Below, one piece after another: positions 1 through 13,300 of a stretch of 64,000 nucleotides of DNA. The stretch is taken from positions 4,104,001 to 4,168,000 of the forward strand of contig NC_089990.1 of assembly GCF_036417845.1 (NCBI RefSeq), read 5' to 3'. Below the pieces are notes generated by a model. It did no database searches. It was not told the DNA's origin and worked only from the letters and a program-made list of their open reading frames with translations. This stretch comes from Apteryx mantelli. Lineage: Eukaryota > Chordata > Aves > Apterygiformes > Apterygidae. Position 1 is the stretch's first letter. Each line of letters opens with the position of its first letter. The position numbers and the translations under genes were made by a program.

Positions 1-1221
1 CGCAGCCCCACTCCGGGGTCTCGCTCCCCGGAGAACAGGACGCACAGGGCAGAAGCGGCACCGCACGGGGCGGCTACTGCAAGGGGAGATGCTAGGACTG
101 CTACCAAGCTCAGCTCAGGGAGAGCCACCCACTGGCCTGCCCTGTCCTGCGGGTTGCGGTACGGGTGCACGGCACTGCCCAGCGGGGACGGGCACTGCTG
201 GCATCAGGACTTCAGCTAATCGCTCATGCCAGTGCCTGGCATCTTCCCTCAGATCCTCGTTTCCTCCATCGCCGATAGTTCGCCCTGGGAACCAGCCGCA
301 CGGCTGCAGCGCGGCCCAGTTCTGCGCGGAGGAACCAGTGCTTTCCCAGGCGCAGCAGCTTTGAGAAAAGGCATTCAAATGCAAAGCACTCAGCCACGAG
401 CCAGCGGCGCAAAAAAAAAATCACTGTTCCCTCCAGCACCCTTTTTGCCTTGTGCCTTTCTCATAACGCGTGCTTCTCTTGCCCCGCAGCGGCAGGGAAA
501 CTTGCCCTCCAAAGGGGCAAGACACCCGTCCGCAACGATGCTGCGAGGGTGCAAGGATGCAGCCAAGGTTGGCGCGGGAGCCCGAACCCAGGGACGAGCT
601 GCTTGTCGCTAAGGCTGCCCTGACGCATCCTCCTTCCTCATCCCCACCGCCAGGCAGACCCGCAGGAACCATGGACGTCTCCCGGGAAGCGCACGGGCGT
701 CAGCACCTGCCTGCCGCGGCCGAGGCCGACACGGCCCTTGCGTGTGCAGAGACGGGCTTCCCCGCCAGCGCCTGCGCAGAGCTGAACCACACCGTGAGGC
801 TGGTACACCAAGACACGCAGCCAGAAACTCCTCCCTTGGGAGGAAGGGTCACCTCCTCCTCCTCCTCCTCAGTGCAAAACTGGGAATGAGATCACCAGAG
901 GCACCAAGTGGCCACGGAGCCAGGAGGTGTGGGCTAGCGTTGAGCTGTTCTACCTCTCGCGCACGCAGAAGGAAGGCCCTTCCCCACGCCACGTATGCAA
1001 TCCCAGGCTACGGGCAGAGCAAACCAACGCAGCCCCGCTGCAGCAGCGAGGCCGTGCAGACCCATCTCACGCACAGGACTGTCCCATCCTGCGTTTTCCA
1101 CCCGCGGGAAGCTGTGGGGCGATACCCTGTCCCATCCGCCCACCCCAGGCTGCCTAGAGCGAGGACGAGGGGGAGACAGGCAGCAAGTTCCTGCAACGGC
1201 GACGCGGGAGGTGAGCCTTAC
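1..1221 (-). other. DLG3: DLG3 intron 10, incomplete
   Basis: The intron follows exon 10 and its donor reads GTAAGG at 1221-1216. No SH3 exon of the DLG family is readable in any minus-strand frame down to base 1, so the next exon lies to the left of the window. A short CCT triplet run lies near 852-880. Nothing else was recognised. Confidence 0.85.
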
Positions 1222-1336
1222 CGGACGTAGAGGGATCTCTTCTCGCTTGTCCGGAGCGAGCCAGAGCCGGAGCTCATGCTGCTGTTCATCATCTGCTCTC
1301 TCAAGTCGTGGATCTTTGACTCAAAGCGGCTGTATT
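1222..1336 (-). CDS. DLG3: DLG3 exon 10: PDZ3-SH3 linker
   Basis: The exon has 115 bases, beginning with the last two bases of a split Glu codon and ending with CG of a split Arg codon. It encodes residues 468-504, starting [20 protein letters not shown] and continuing through a Ser/Gly stretch to SLYV, just ahead of the SH3 domain. The acceptor is TCTCTCCACAG and the donor GTAAGG. The SerLys after YSRFE and the SEKRSLYV ending fit SAP102 better than SAP97 (SQKRSLYV) or PSD-95 (NPKRGFYI), as I recall those proteins. Two in-frame Met codons (MMNSSM) could start a short SH3-guanylate kinase product if an internal promoter is used. Confidence 0.95.
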
Positions 1337-4300
1337 CTGTGGAGAGACACAACGTCAGTCCAGGCAGGAGCTGCCCGTAAGCCACCACCATGGCCCGAGC
1401 AGGGCTGAACCAGCAAGCTGCCGTTAGGTCCAGTAAGCACCAAGGGAGGCAACTACAGCCTGTCCACGAGGAATCTCGCCCGTGGCCCCGTCCCCCTCCA
1501 CATACGACAAGCGAGGCTGCAACCAAAGGAGCTGCAGTGCCCTACGCGACCTGGGGCAGAGCATCCAGAGAAGGGAGGACACCAGGTGCTGCCAAACGCA
1601 CCGTGAACACCAGCCCGGCCTGTTCCTCCAGGGAAGGAGCACAGATGATGGCTGCTGACACCTCCAGCGACGGTGAGCTGCAGCTCTGCCGGACAAGGGC
1701 CAGGCAGGGCTGGGGCCGCGCGTCCTGCACGCTCCTGTCCCAGGGCAGCAGTCGCTGCCTCTGAGCAAGGCACAGAGAAGAAGAGCAGGAGACTGTCACC
1801 CGCTTGCCAAAGCGGCAGGACACGACTGCAGCTCGCTGGGGGAGGCGACAGCCCCTTGCTGCGGGTCCCGACCCACCGCTCTCCACCAGCGGCAAAGACC
1901 TGCATCCAGAGCGCGCGCAGGGGAGGAGAAGGGACCGCTGATACTCAGCCACCAGGGCCGGGGACAAGGCAAGAGCCCCGCACACGGCACGGCCCCAGCG
2001 CGGGAGCCAAAGCCGCCCCTGCTTCCGCATACCTTGCGGTCCCTCAGCCTGAGCCCGGCTCGCAGGGATGCAAACTGCATCCCGGCAGCGGGAATCGCTC
2101 TCAGCCTTAGAAAGGAAGGGGGAGAGGAGGAATTCACCTTTCATCGCCTACATCCCGGGCAACGCAGGCAGCGCACGGCTCGCTGGCGGCAGGAAACCTG
2201 CCGGAGAAGCCGTGAGACCCTCCGGGCGGCCCCGGCACCTGCCCGCGGGGCTGCTGCGAGGGCAGCTGCCAACACCCGCAGCTCCTCCCGCCGCCCCGGG
2301 CCCTGCCAGCGACCGACCTTCGGCTGGGTGTAAAGGTCGGAAAGCAGAGGGTGGAGGCACCGCTCCCACTTATCCAGAGCGGACTGGGGAAGGTTCGCTC
2401 CCGTGTGGCAGGAGGACAGAGCGGCAGTGATCCCAGCTGCCAAGGCCTTCCCGGGCTTAGGAATATTTTGCCTTTCCCGACGGTCGCGAAAGCCCCCGCG
2501 GCGGCGCAAGCGGCGCGTTACCGCCAGAGCAGAAGCGCAGTTTCCCTCCCGCAGCAGATCCAGGGCAAGCAGCGAAGCGCCGGCTTGGCAAAACCGCCGC
2601 CGCCGGGTGCCAGTTCGCCTGGAGGCCGGGAGCGCGGCAGGCAGAGCGCGCGGCGCGCGCGCGGGGGTGGGACGCCGGCTCTAATCCCTCCCCGGCTGAT
2701 CCCCAGCGAGGAGCTGCCTCCGGCCTCCTCAGCTGCCGGCACGCGCGCGGATCCCGCGGCCGGCCGACGGGAGGGGAGCCGCGGAGGCGGAGAGGACGGG
2801 CAGAGAGGAGGGAACGGCGAGGGCTGCCCGCCACCCTAGGGAGCGAAACGGCAGCAGCCTCAGCACCGGCTGGTGAACGCGGCTCGGGGAAACGCATTGC
2901 CCTGTAAAGCCGCGCGCACGTTTGCCACCCGCCACTGCTAAAAATACGAGGCGCTCTGGTTTCAGAGTTCGTCTCTGACACCCTCTGGGTGATGTTTCCA
3001 CCGGGCTCGGGCTTTTCACTGCCTTGGTTTCCTCCTCGCGGGCAGGCTAACCTTGTCAAGGGTGGAGCTGAAGGGGTTAAACAGCAAGACTCAGGCACGC
3101 TGGAGACCCAGTCCTGCAGGGAGGTAAAAAGCTCCCTGCAAAGCTGCCTCTCCCGGCAGCCCCCGAACAGCCCCGCTCCCGCGCCGCCTTCCCCAGCCCT
3201 GCCTGGAGGGAGCAGAGGCCCCGCCGCCCTTTCCTTGCTTTATTCCCCTTAAAGCAAACAAAGCCCCTGCGGGCCGTGCGATCCCCCCGGGGCGGGAGCT
3301 GAGCTGTTACAGATAACGTCTTCTCCTTTTCAACCTCGCCCCGCAGCTTCGGGACCCTACGGGAGGACAGGAGGAGACTCGCCGCCCGCGCACGCAGCGA
3401 CACCGGGACGAAGCACAGCGCCGCGCGCAGGACGCGCACCGCTGCTCGCCGCCCTCGAAAGCCCGCAGACGAGGATAACCTAGAGCGGCCGGCTCACCGG
3501 GGGCGTGCGGACAACCTGCCCTCGATTTTATCCCGCGTGCTGCGTGCGAGAGGCAGCCCCCGACCGTACAGTCGGAGCGACTGCTCTACCCGCGTGGATG
3601 CATGCAGGGCTCACGATCTCCTTTCTGCACTTAAGAGCCAGACTGGCATTTCTGCTTAAAAAGACAAAGATTAAAAAAAAAAAAGAGATGCAAACAGCCC
3701 CCAACCCGCACACGCTAATCCCACAGCTGTACCAAGGAGCCGCGCTAGAGCTTTGCAGCCTCGGCCTCTGAAGCTCGCTCTGCTGGTTTGCACAAAACCC
3801 CAAACCCCAGCGCTCGCAGCGTGGGCCAGGGCGGCAAGCTGCCGGCGAGCAGGCTGCCGCGCTCGCCTCGGAGGGCGCGCGGCCGGGGGGGGCTCGGGAA
3901 GCGGGCAACAGCTTGTACAGAGGGTGCAAATACGCTGGGCTCACAGCTCGCCTCTTCTTCAACGCTGCGACGGCTCAAAATGCCCTCTCCTGTCCATAAG
4001 CGGGGTCTGAGCGCTGCGCTCCTCTCCTATAGCCCAAGCCGCACGGGCAGGCAAAGCAGACGGCTGCTGTCTCGGGCTGGGGTAAGCGGAAAGGGAGGAA
4101 GGTTGTTGCTAGCGGCTTGTCCTCAGCCCGGCTCCGCAACGAGAGCACGTGGGAGACTTATCCCACATGATGTCTCGAGATGGGCTGCCACCTTCCCCGA
4201 CGCGCTGCGAGAACGCTCCTGCGGTACTCAAAGGCTGCTGTTTTTCCCCTCGGAAAAGCAGCAAAAGGAAACGACAACGAGTGGGTACGGCTGCTCTGCG

Positions 4301-7300
4301 GACACCAGAAAGCGAGGTCCGTTTCCCCCGGAGAGCTGCAAAGCCGGGTGGCATCCACGTGCTCCCAGCCGAAGGGGCCCGCGTCTTGCCCGGGGCCTCG
4401 GCAGGCTGGAGCGCGGGTTGGGCGGCTGCCAGTGCCAGCACCATCCTAGCGAGCGCAATGCTCCCGGTGGAGCCGTCGGGCTGCAGGCAGGGATAACCCC
4501 GCTCCCTGCTCCAAGCAGGAAACACGAGTCCCAGCCTCCCCGGTGAGGCTGGCACCTCCCTCCTTACCCGCAGTTCGGGGCTCTGCTGCACCTTGCGTTA
4601 GCCAGGTTGGCCGGGCAAGCGGCTCGGACCCTCCGCGGGCACAGAGCAAGCGGCGCTGCAGTGCAGGAAGCAATCCCCTGGGATCCAGCGACACAGCCTC
4701 TCACGGAGCGGGACGTCACCCGCAGCTCGGATCCGGCAGATCCCCGGCCAAAGCGTGCCGAACCCTGCCCGCGGTCGCAGCCTCTCCGCGCGCCCCGCAC
4801 CGAGCTGAGCCCCGCTCCCTGCCGCGCGGGGACTCGTGGCCCTCCTGGGACGCCCTTGTCCACCTGCGACCGAGCCGCCCCGCCGCGGAGGAAGCAACGC
4901 CCGGGAACAGGCAGGCAGCAGAGGGAAAAGCAGGTTTAGGTGCCACCGGCAGCCGGGCAGGGTGGGGCCGCCGGGAGGGCAACCCTTGGGTGCTCCGTCA
5001 CGCCACCACCCTGCCCACAGAGCCGGCGCTGCCTGCCCAGGAAGGGACTTTCTCTGCAAGCCCTCAGGGCTTGCAGGGGTTGGGAAAAGTCACCTGGAAC
5101 AAAAACCTCGGCAGCGCAATGGAAGCGCGAGCCAGGCTGGGTGTCGGGAACGGGAAGGCACCAGTTTGCTCTGGCTTTGACCCCCCGGGAGCCGGTCAGC
5201 ACCATCCAGTCTGCTCCGCGCCAGGCCGTCTTGTCCTGTAAAGGCTTTTCCAAAGAGCCACTGCCCGGCTGCACGCTCAGACCGTGGGATCGCAGCCACG
5301 GAGCAGGAGGGAGAGGGCACAGGCGACCGAGGGCGGCTACAGGCACCCAGGTAGAGGCCTTGGCCGCCCGGGCTCCCAGCCGAGCGCTGCGCGGACCGAG
5401 CCCGGACGACACATCCAGCTCGCCGAGTAACGCGGTGCCAGGAGTGCTCCTCCCATGGCCCGGCCTCTCCGGAGGCTGCCGACAGGGTGCAAAACAACCA
5501 GGTTGCAAAGAGCCTCCGCTAAGGACGCTGCAAGCGGCACAGAGGCAGGAGCAGGGTGGCACGGCGCCACGGAGGCGGGACGGAAGGAAACCGGAGCGGC
5601 CGAGCACGGGGACAGAGGTGCCAGCCAAGGAGAGGGCTGGGCGGAGGAAGAGCCAGCCACGGAGCTAACCCGGAGCCTCTCTCCCAGCGCAGGGGAGCCG
5701 AGGTTACCCAGGCACGGCCCGGGAGCGAGTGCGGGGTGCGCTCCGCTGCCACCGGGCCCCTTGCATCCGGGGGCTGGAACAGCCTCCGAGGCAGCTCGCA
5801 GCAGATAAACCTCCAGCGAGCAACACTTCTATCTGTGTTCGCTGACCCGTGTCCACCCTTCCTCCGCATCCTGGAAGGAGACCTACGGCGCAGCAGAGCT
5901 CCTGCCTGGGAAACCTGCCTGCTGCTCCCCTCTCCCTGGGTGCTCCCGCGGGACCCAGGTGCCAGACACGCTCAAGACACATTTGTCAAGACCAAAAATA
6001 TGGAAACAGGTGAACTTGCCTCTTATTTCAAGAGCCACCGCTGTGCGACTGGGGCAGGGAGCTGCAACGCGAAACCTTGCACGGGGAGGAGCAGGCGGTT
6101 TCTTATTGCCACTTTGCAAGGCGATAAGGCTGCCACTCCACCCTCTCCTGCCGGCTCCTCTTCCAGGGCTGCCCCAGGGCCGTCAACACGCAGGTGCTCC
6201 GGGATACAGACCTGAGCTTGCCAAGCACAAAGCGGCTCCTCCAGGGCCCGGGCAATCCCACCCCCATTCCTGCCTTAGAAGAACCTCTCGAGTCCACATT
6301 CTTTCAAGAGAAAGCCCGAAGGGATTTGAGCTGCCCGGGTTTCAAAGCTCTGGGATTAGATATCCGTAGGGCCATTGTCTGCTCCTCTCTCTGCCTCTGC
6401 GGGCGGGATAACGCATCCCGCTTGTCAAAAGCTTCAATTCCGCACGGGCTTAGTAAGGTTCCCCGCGATCCCTGTGCTTATTTCCCTGCAGAACCGTTGT
6501 TTCTATGGCAAACGAGCCCTGCAAATGGAGTCAGCAGGCAGCAACGCAGCTGGACGGTAATCGAGTGGCCCCGAGGGGAACCAGCTGCCGTGCACGGGGA
6601 CGAGCGCTGCAGCTGAGGCAGGACGTGGCCTCGCGCCCGGGTGCACTGCCTGCACGCTCCAGCGGGCACCCCGGCCACGGACCTCGCCGGCCGCGGTGCA
6701 CCGGGCTCCATCGAGTCCGGGCTGGGAGTCTGAGCTTGCCTGCTCCCATCTGGGCTGAGAACATCCCCATATCAACACATGGGCGTGCGGCTCAAGCTGC
6801 AGGAATCGGGGTAAGCAGCAGAGCCCGGCACGTGCGCCGGCCCGAGAGGGAGCGGGGCCGGGCTCCCCGCGCCAAAGAGCGCAGCCCCGCTCCACCCCCA
6901 GCGCACGACGCGGGGCTCGGAGCCGGCCGCCCTCCCTCGCGCACATCTGGTTACCACATCAGCTTTCTCCCCCGCCGCCCAAGGGCTATCCAGCGCGCAC
7001 GCCTGCGGCCAAACGGCTGCTAGTTATCCCTCCTAGGCCCATCTGCAGGCATTAATGCCAGTATGAAGGAAGTCTACAATTGCTTTCCGGACCCCCGGAA
7101 ACGGTGTAAGGGGAGAAAGTGCTGTCAGAGAGGGGAGCAACGCCTGAGCATGCATAAAGCTTCATGCACGTGCCCTGTTTTCTCAGGCACGCAGAACTCC
7201 CCAAAGCAATCAGCAGGTCCCAGGGACCATCCAGATGCAGGCTCAATGCAAGGAGGCAGCTTCATTCTCTTCCCGCTTCCAGCCCGGTGCCTGTCACGTG

Positions 7301-10300
7301 CAAAACCGACAGGCAATTCCATCTCTCCTCTTAAACAAAGCATTTTATTGCCCCGATTCCATACGGCTTTGAACTGCAGGGTTAAAGTACAAACACCTCC
7401 CAACCACAAGCAGCATGAACTCAGGGCACACGGTGCTGCGTGCTTAGACGAGTGGAGGTGAAGCGCAAAGCTGAAGAAAGCTTTGCAACTTCTAAAAGCT
7501 GTTGCAGGGCCTCAGCAGTTTCCTTTTAGAAGCCAGCTCTGAAAAAAGCCGCTGCTCAAACTGTTGTGTTTTAGAGTAGAGAATATCAAGGCTTTGCTCC
7601 CCAGGGATTTACTGGGGGGAACTACCCTAACCCAAGCACTTGTGATAACAGCAGACAAAGCTCATAGGAAGAAGCATTTAAAGGAAAGGGACCTTGCAAA
7701 CTCGCAGCTCAGAGGCAGCATCACACGGAAGTGGCTTCCTTGCAAGAAAGCTTGCAGTAACTGCAGGAGGATCTGCACCAGGCACAGGTATTTGGAGAAA
7801 AGGAAGAACCGTGACTTCTCTTTCAGTTCTTCCCTGGTTTTGTCTGTGTTTCTTTCCCCTCCTCAGTTAGGAGGAGTGCCCACACCTCATAGGGCCCCCG
7901 GAAAGGGTACGTAACCTGCTGAGACTTAAGCAAGCAGCAAGTGTCACTATCCCATCAAAGCTTTAGAGTCTCAAGTCCTAAACAGAGAGCAACTAGGGAG
8001 CACACATGCACTTATCCAGTATCCTGCACAAAAGCCGCCCTCATGTTCGCACATGGGAGATGGGTGAATTGCAGTCCTCCGCGTCTGCCAGCGTGGATTA
8101 ACCTCTTGGAACCCCTTCCGACGGGTCCCCGTTATCGAGATTCAGTTAGCAATGGTCTGTATCCTGCTTTCAGGATTCAGGCCAGATTTGCAGCAGCCAG
8201 GTCAGTACTTTATTTGCCGTTCCCTCTACAGAGGTGTGCAGATGCTTTCTGCGCGAGCAGGTCTTGCTCGCAGGAAGACAGCGCACAAAGCATTTCCACC
8301 AGCATCACTACAACTAGGGTCTCCTTCTCCGGGCATCCCCGCATCCGGCGCTTTAGCTCTTTCAACAGCGATGACCCACATCAGCCCTCACTTTTGGGCC
8401 CCAGCTCCCAGCAAGACTCCATGTGCTCAGCACCGCTCGCCCTGCCTGCCTGCGCGAGTTTGGAAACAGCCAACAGCTCGGCAGTCGTCTTCAAGCCTCA
8501 GCAACTTCAAGCTCTGCTCACTGCTTTAATGCCCAGCGAGGTATTTGTCCCACGACAGCAAAGCTGCCTCCCCGAAGGGCTGCAGCCCATGTGTTCGGTG
8601 TTAACGCGCACATGCGCTACGAGCCGCGGCAGCGGAACGTACTGCGTGCCGTGCAACTCAAGAAAGCCACGAGCGACCAACCACCGACGTTTCAGCCAAA
8701 GTCTGAAGGGGTTTTAAAAACAATCTGCCCTCTCTGACATTTAAAAACCTCTCGGTCCACTCTTCGTTCGCGTCTTTGCCAAATCTCAAGTGGCAAACAG
8801 AGCCAGAAATACAAGAACATTAAGTGCTTCCTGGAAAAAAAGCAAAAACCACACCCACAGCACACCCCGGAGCGGCACTAACGGCTCTGCTCCCAAACCG
8901 GCCTCTGCTTCCCTTCCTGCACGGGATGGAGGAGGAGGAACGGCAAAGACGAGCAACTGCACGGCACTTCCCACAAAACACCCTGCACGGGAGCAGCAGA
9001 AGGAATGGAAAAGGTCCAAGCAAGAGCAGAAAGACATGTGGTGGCTGCACACCGCGCTTTGCAAAGACGACTAGAGTTGTTACATGCCCAACAACAGGGC
9101 CAACAACGGAAAAATACTTTGAAGAAAGGAGATGTTGGAGCTACAGTCCTCTCTCAGGATGCTAGAATAAAGGGTCGTTAAAAGAGAAAGATATAAAAAT
9201 AAGCAAAGGGAGGCAAATTCTAGCATCACAGCACCCGGCACAAACACTTCACTGCTCACAGTTGTATCAGCGCTACCAACTAAGCGGCTGCAGCAGACCT
9301 CTGCATGGCCAGCAGAGATCCCGGGCCCTTGGAGATCCCGGGCCCTTGGAGATCCCGGGCCCTTTGCCTGCCCGTGGGCTGCATGAGGCCCACAGATGCG
9401 ACACCACAGTAGCTTTGATCCCTTCCAGCGGGTCCATACTTGGACCTCCTGACCCTAAGGAATTTTTCATTAGACAACTAAGGCCTCCCTTCACCCGGCA
9501 GCGGGAAGAGTCCCCAGCACCCAGAGACCGCAGAGCAGGACACGTAGGATAAGGTGCCTTGGCGGAAAGCCGAGCCGTAGCCTGACACAGGCAGCGCCAA
9601 TTGGCAGCCAACACCTTTAGGAAGTGAATGAAAGACAAACGCTAATTAAACGCTGTTGTTATGATAATGCATCTGACGAAGATACTGCACGGGGCCTTGC
9701 CTTGAAGCACACACCTGGAGGTCCCGGGTCTTGGACTAACAACTTCCAAAGAGAAAACTGCTCTGCACATCACAAAATCCCACCCCTGCTCTGCACCAGC
9801 GACCCTCTGTGCCGGGGAGGAAGGCTCCACCACGCCGCTGAGCGGAGGGAACCCGGGACCGCGGGGATCATTGCCTCTGCCCAAGCTCCCGGCTGGGACC
9901 ACCTCCGCCTGCGCTCCTCTGTGCCGACCGTGCCGCCTCTGCTTTCCCGCACAGAAACGGGACTGGTGGGTGGCGGCAGGCCGAATCCCCAAGTGTCGTC
10001 CCTAGGGAGGAGCAGAGGCACTGCGGACCCGGATGCTCGAGCTCCCAAGACGCACGCGGACCCCGGACTCCAGCCCCTGCTCGACGACGGCGGGGACGGT
10101 GCCGGTGCCTGCGGGACCAGCTCCGTGGCGGAGCCAGAGCCAGCCGCGGCGTCACGGCCCTGCTCTCCCCGCTGCGGCGCAGGCCTGTGCGGGGGCAGCC
10201 GGGACGGGGGCGACCCTCGCGCCCAGGCCCCGAGACCCCGCGGGGGCGAGGGGTGGCCACCGCACCCGCCAGCCCCGCCGAGCGCTGCCGGGTGGGATCC

Positions 10301-13300
10301 GGGAGCCCCCGGCAACGCCCTCCGGGACCCCGTGGGGAAGGCCCACGGCGAGGCCCCCCGGGACCCCACGGCCAGGGACCCCCCGGCGAGGCCCCCCAAC
10401 CGCACAGCCAGGCCCCCAAGCCCAGGGCCCATGGAGAGGCCCCGGGACCCCCCCGCTGAGGCCCCCCAGGGCCCCCCCGAGCCCCCCGGCCTCCCCTCAG
10501 GCCCAGCTCCCGGCGGGGACCTCGCTCCGCGGCCCGGCAGCGGCGGGGCCGGCGCCGCCCGGGCGCTGGGGACACGCGAGGCCCGGGCCTGAGGCACCCG
10601 CAAGCGCCCGGAGCCCTCCACCCACCCGCGGGCCGCCGCCATGTCGGCGACAGCGCGGCGCCTGTCGCGACAGGGCCGGCGGCGCCCCGCGCTCACCTGC
10701 AGGCCGGTCGGAGGCGGCGCGGCGCCGGCAGCAGCCCCGCAGCCACCCGGCCCGCACACAAAGCCGCGCAGGCACCGCCGGCGGGACGCCGCCGCCACGC
10801 CCCCTCCTCCCGCCGCCGCCCAATCGGCGCCCGCACCTCCCGCGGGGGCCCCGCCCGTATCATCTGCATACGGAGCCCCGCCCCCACCCTTTCATCTGCA
10901 CGCGGGGCCCCGCCCCACCTCCTCATCTGCATGCGGGACACCGCCCCATCCCTTCATCTGCATGCGGAGCCCCGCCCAAGACCCCTCATCTGCATGCGGG
11001 GCCCCGCCCCCCGCCGCCATGGCCTACCTTCGGGCCGGTACTGCGTCACGATGGTCACCGCCTGCCCCGCCCGCTTCAGCGCCGCCGCCGCCTGCTCGTG
11101 CGTGGCGTTGCGGAGGTTGACGCCGTTCACCTGCGGCACAAGCGGCTCGTCGGGCGGCCCCGGGGGAAGGGGGGGGGGAGGCCCCGGGGGAGAGGCGGTG
11201 GGGGTGGGGGGAGCCCCGGCCCGCGCCGCCCGCCCCCCTTCCCCCCCCCCCCCCGCTCACCGAGAGGATGCGGTCGCCGCGCCGCAGCTCGCCGCTGAGG
11301 TCGGCGGGGCCGCCGGCCAGGATGAAGGAGACGAAGATGCCCTCGCCGTCCTCGCCGCCCACGATGTTGAAGCCCAGCCCGGTGGAGCCCTTGTGCAGCA
11401 CGATCTTCCGGGGCTCCCTGGAGGGGGGAGACGGGGGATTTTAGGCCGGCTCGGGATGGCCGCATCGCAAATAAACGGCGCGCGGGGACGCGGCGCGGGC
11501 CCTGCGAGGCTTAGCAGCGGCACGCTACAAGTTCTGAATTTTTTCACGATGACTTAATCCTGTTCCAGCTCACACAATAGGCAGGCAGAGGCAGGAAGAC
11601 TGCCCGGCATCACAAAAATCCAGGGTCGATTTTCAGCCGCGAGCAAACGAGGCTAAGGGGAACTACAGCGGCTCCCCAGCTCGAGCACCGCATTAAAATA
11701 AGCAGGAATAAGAAAAGGCGCCAGGCAGCCAGCGCGCCCTGGCCAGAACGCGCGGGCTGGCAGCGGTCGCCGAAGCCGCGATGTCCCGCGCTGTCGGTGC
11801 GCCGGCTGCAGCGACCGGCTCAGATGGTGCCGAGCACCCGGAGCCTAGCAGGTACCGCGAGCAACGACTGTTGGCCGGGGCGCTCGGCAGCCTCATCAGT
11901 CTCAAGTTAGCCCGGGGAGAAGATGGAGCTGTCTGGGACACGCGAGGAACGAAGCCAGAGCCTCGGGCTCAGCGCTGGTCGAGGGCACCCTCGGTGGATC
12001 CTAAAATATCGGCAGCACCGCGCGAAGAGGAGCCTGGGGCGAGCGGGGGGGCGGCTGGTCCCCACTCCCGGCCTCGGCTGCACGCGATAGCACGCGAAGG
12101 AGCTGGGCACCCTCGCGGTGCGCGTGGGAAGGCACCCGGGGGAATAAAGACGTTTTCCTCAGCAGACGCCAAGAAAGCCTGCAGCCTGTGCTTCCAGGCA
12201 GCTATTGCAAGAAAAAAATTCTTCTTGGGCCCCACAGGACAGACTTGAGCATCGCTGCCTTCACCTGCCTGGACCGGGGGAGATGTTAGTGCTGTCGCTG
12301 ATGCGGACAGCAGAATTACATCCGGGGACACGTGCCAGCACCTCGGGAAAAGTCTCCGGCCTGCCTTCCCCTGGAGGGAGTCCTGAGGGGCTGAATGTCA
12401 CTTAGTTACAGGCAGCGTAAGGAGCAAGAGCAGCAGGAGACGGACTGAACCAAGCGCAAGCTGCCTTGCGGGAAGGTCTTCCTCGCTGGGCTTGTGCCCT
12501 TCTCGCCCAGCCTGGCCCAGGCCCAGGGGCAGCGCGGCCGGGGGGAGCTGGAGAAAGTGCTGGGGGGGTAAATTGCCAGGGCTAAACCCGCCGGCTGGGC
12601 TCAGCGATGCCGAAGAAAGGGCTACGGCTGCAGCCTGCGCCTCTCCCCCTGCACGCTCGCAGCGGGGCTGAATCCTTCGCGGGCAGGCAGCTACGGGGGC
12701 CTGGCACAGCCAGGCTCGTTGCCTACAACGTGGGGACACCCTGCTGAGGACACCGTCCCAGTAGATGTCCCAGCCTCGCTCCCAGCGCCCAGGCTTTCCT
12801 CCTCAGCCCTCTGCATGGCCGGAGAGCACCAGCCCCTTGCCATGGAGCAAGTCCGACTGGCCTCGCGCTGTGACGGCAGCTCTCGCAGCGCGAGGGGCAG
12901 CCTGTCCGGCAGCGGCCGTGGCTCTGAACCCAACTCATGGCACTGGGAGCCTAGGAGTCCCTCTGTCCTGCCGCCTCTGAAGTGGGACAGTCAGACGCAC
13001 ACCCTTGGGGCTGCTCTGGGAAAGGCTGTGTCAGGGGAATAAACTTCCCCGCTGCCTTCTTCCCACCCATGCTCCAGCAACCTCCCCTCCCCAAATCCTT
13101 CTTTTACTACCCTGTGTGGGTGCCTCTTCACCCGCCGCACGCCAGCAGGACCCAGCAGCAGTGATGGGGAACCAGCACGCTTGCCTGCCCACGAGTACAG
13201 GGCACCTCTGCCCTTGAGCTACCCAGAAATGCAGGGAGTTTAGGGAGGGAATCTAAAAATCCGCACAGCCAGAGCTTTCCAGACAGCCCCAGCACTGCCC

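Larger units (their letters stand above)
1337..11027 (-). other. DLG3: DLG3 intron 9, 9.7 kb
   Basis: No further coding exon was recognised in this long intron. It contains CpG-dense patches at about 2450-2880 and 3800-5000, a 17-base triplicate at 9315-9365, a low-complexity C-rich stretch at about 10200-10600, a promoter-like block at about 10640-10830 and a 31-base repeat array at 10861-11011. The remainder appears to be ordinary unique intron. Confidence 0.75.

Noticed and set aside
2457-3098. 213-codon minus-strand frame over a CpG patch
   Set aside because: It lies in intron 9, is Arg/Pro/Ala-rich, has no domain, and no donor or acceptor links it to the gene.
5205-5230. REST (RE1) silencer site, as expected for a neuronal gene
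   Set aside because: Only the left half TCAGCACCA fits. The right half lacks the GGACAGCGCC pattern. A similar half site at about 13392 has the same problem.
10641-11120. Plus-strand ATG with good context and a 159-codon frame
   Set aside because: The frame runs through the 31-base array and antisense to exon 9, and the product is low-complexity with no recognisable family.
9624-11298. Long overlapping Pro/Gly/Arg-rich open frames on both strands (up to 421 codons)
   Set aside because: They arise from C-rich low-complexity DNA with few A/T-containing stops, differ in every frame, and show no domain or splice-consistent exon.
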